Shown here: one piece after another, positions 12,741-13,126 of the stretch | How positions within the stretch are numbered: the first letter of the stretch is position 1 | How the letters are laid out: every line of letters starts with the position of its first letter | Source: JANRKG01 sp033763635 | GTDB taxonomy: Bacteria; Cyanobacteriota; Cyanobacteriia; GCF-001939115 | Assembly (NCBI GenBank): GCA_033763635.1 | Contig: JANRKG010000015.1 | Span: 1 to 13,126 of the forward strand | DNA: 13,126 nt | Direction: 5' to 3' | The notes under the pieces: model-generated | What the model saw: the letters and a program-made list of their open reading frames with translations, nothing else | Told to the model about the DNA's origin: nothing | Databases searched by the model: none | Translations under genes and position numbers: made by a program

Positions 12741-13077
12741 TTCAGGGTCACTCTGGGATATGGTAAACGCGATTCACCGAATTCAAGAATTTACGGTGAA
12801 TTTGACCTATGAAACATATCTAGACAGCTTACTGATTCAAAGTGCCGTAGAAAGACAGCTTGAAATCTTAGGGGAAGCCGCTCGTAGACTGTCGGATGAA
12901 TTTCAACAAGCCCATCCAGAGATTGACTGGCGTAGAATCATTGGGTTACGCAATATCTTGATTCATCGTTACGACGAAATCCGCCAACAAACGATTTGGA
13001 CAACGGTTATCTCAGAGTTAGAACCGCTACTTGCTCAACTGGAAATTTTGTTATCCTCATTGTCCGATGAGCCATAA
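12721..13077 (+). CDS. hepT: HepT-like HEPN-domain toxin (putative RNase)
   Basis: The 118-aa protein is an all-helical HEPN protein with the catalytic motif R-x4-H-x-Y at Arg77, His82 and Tyr84 (RNILIHRY). The tyrosine is the residue type AMPylated by MntA in characterised pairs. HEPN toxins of this group cleave RNA, in known cases including tRNA. ATG 12721 lies within the end of mntA (20-nt overlap) with AGGTGA about 7 nt upstream. The N-terminal eight residues (MEANNRDS) are longer than in many relatives, so the start is slightly uncertain. Its 3' end is tandemly duplicated just after the stop codon. Both toxin and antitoxin keep their key residues, so the pair is probably functional. Confidence 0.88.
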   Translation: MEANNRDSGSLWDMVNAIHRIQEFTVNLTYETYLDSLLIQSAVERQLEILGEAARRLSDEFQQAHPEIDWRRIIGLRNILIHRYDEIRQQTIWTTVISELEPLLAQLEILLSSLSDEP

Positions 13078-13095
13078 TTGTCCGATGAACCATAA
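13060..13095 (+). repeat. 18-bp tandem duplication of the hepT 3' end
   Basis: TTGTCCGATGAGCCATAA (13060-13077) encodes Leu-Ser-Asp-Glu-Pro-stop. It is followed immediately by TTGTCCGATGAACCATAA (13078-13095), identical except for one G-to-A change that is synonymous in the same frame. The second copy is untranslated unless the first stop is read through. Confidence 0.9.
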
Positions 13096-13126
13096 GATTA
13101 ATAGATTGTTTCTCAGGTTGAGCATT

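Overview
The window is part of a nitrogen-fixation (nif) island from a cyanobacterium. Three observations support this. The gene content and order (nifB-fdxN-nifS-nifU-nifH-nifD, with nifP and nifV-nifZ-nifT transcribed the opposite way) is typical of cyanobacterial molybdenum nitrogenase clusters. The proteins read like cyanobacterial family members. Five perfect copies of the cyanobacterial HIP1 octamer GCGATCGC occur (1209, 2280, 3027, 3627, 12258), where about 0.2 would be expected by chance. The divergent nifB/nifP arrangement, the uninterrupted fdxN and the nif-embedded dps gene suggest a non-heterocystous, Leptolyngbya-like filament; that placement is inference.

Left arm, minus strand (1-6297): reading from nifB toward the left edge, the genes are nifB, fdxN, nifS, nifU, nifH and the first 320 codons of nifD, which runs off the window. 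They make the FeMo-co precursor (NifB, with FdxN as likely electron donor), Fe-S clusters (NifS/NifU), the Fe protein (NifH) and the MoFe alpha subunit (NifD). A strong two-part hairpin lies just upstream of nifH and is a likely processing or stability element.

Centre (6298-7373): a gene-free region of about 1.08 kb separates nifB from nifP and appears to be the control centre. It holds four perfect copies of CTGAGTACA, two pointing toward nifB and two toward nifP. One copy on each side is followed, at exactly the same 22-nt distance, by TAAATACT. The two genes therefore share one promoter design in mirror image. A perfect NtcA-type site (GTA-N8-TAC) lies between the pairs. The likely activator is the cyanobacterial nif regulator CnfR/PatB, but this is inference.

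Right arm, plus strand (7374-11416): nifP (serine acetyltransferase), a translationally coupled 93-aa unknown protein, a Dps ferritin with a histidine-substituted ferroxidase site, a DUF2949-like small protein, a 60-residue putative membrane protein with a near-ideal ribosome binding site, then nifV, nifZ and nifT with overlapping ends. Two strong hairpins (9450-9480 and 9692-9714) punctuate this operon.

Beyond the operon (11417-13126): a heptamer-repeat hairpin, a two-domain protein with a thioredoxin-like [2Fe-2S] ferredoxin C-terminus, a doubtful 49-aa ORF, and a MntA/HepT (type VII) toxin-antitoxin pair. The end of hepT, including its stop codon, is tandemly duplicated.
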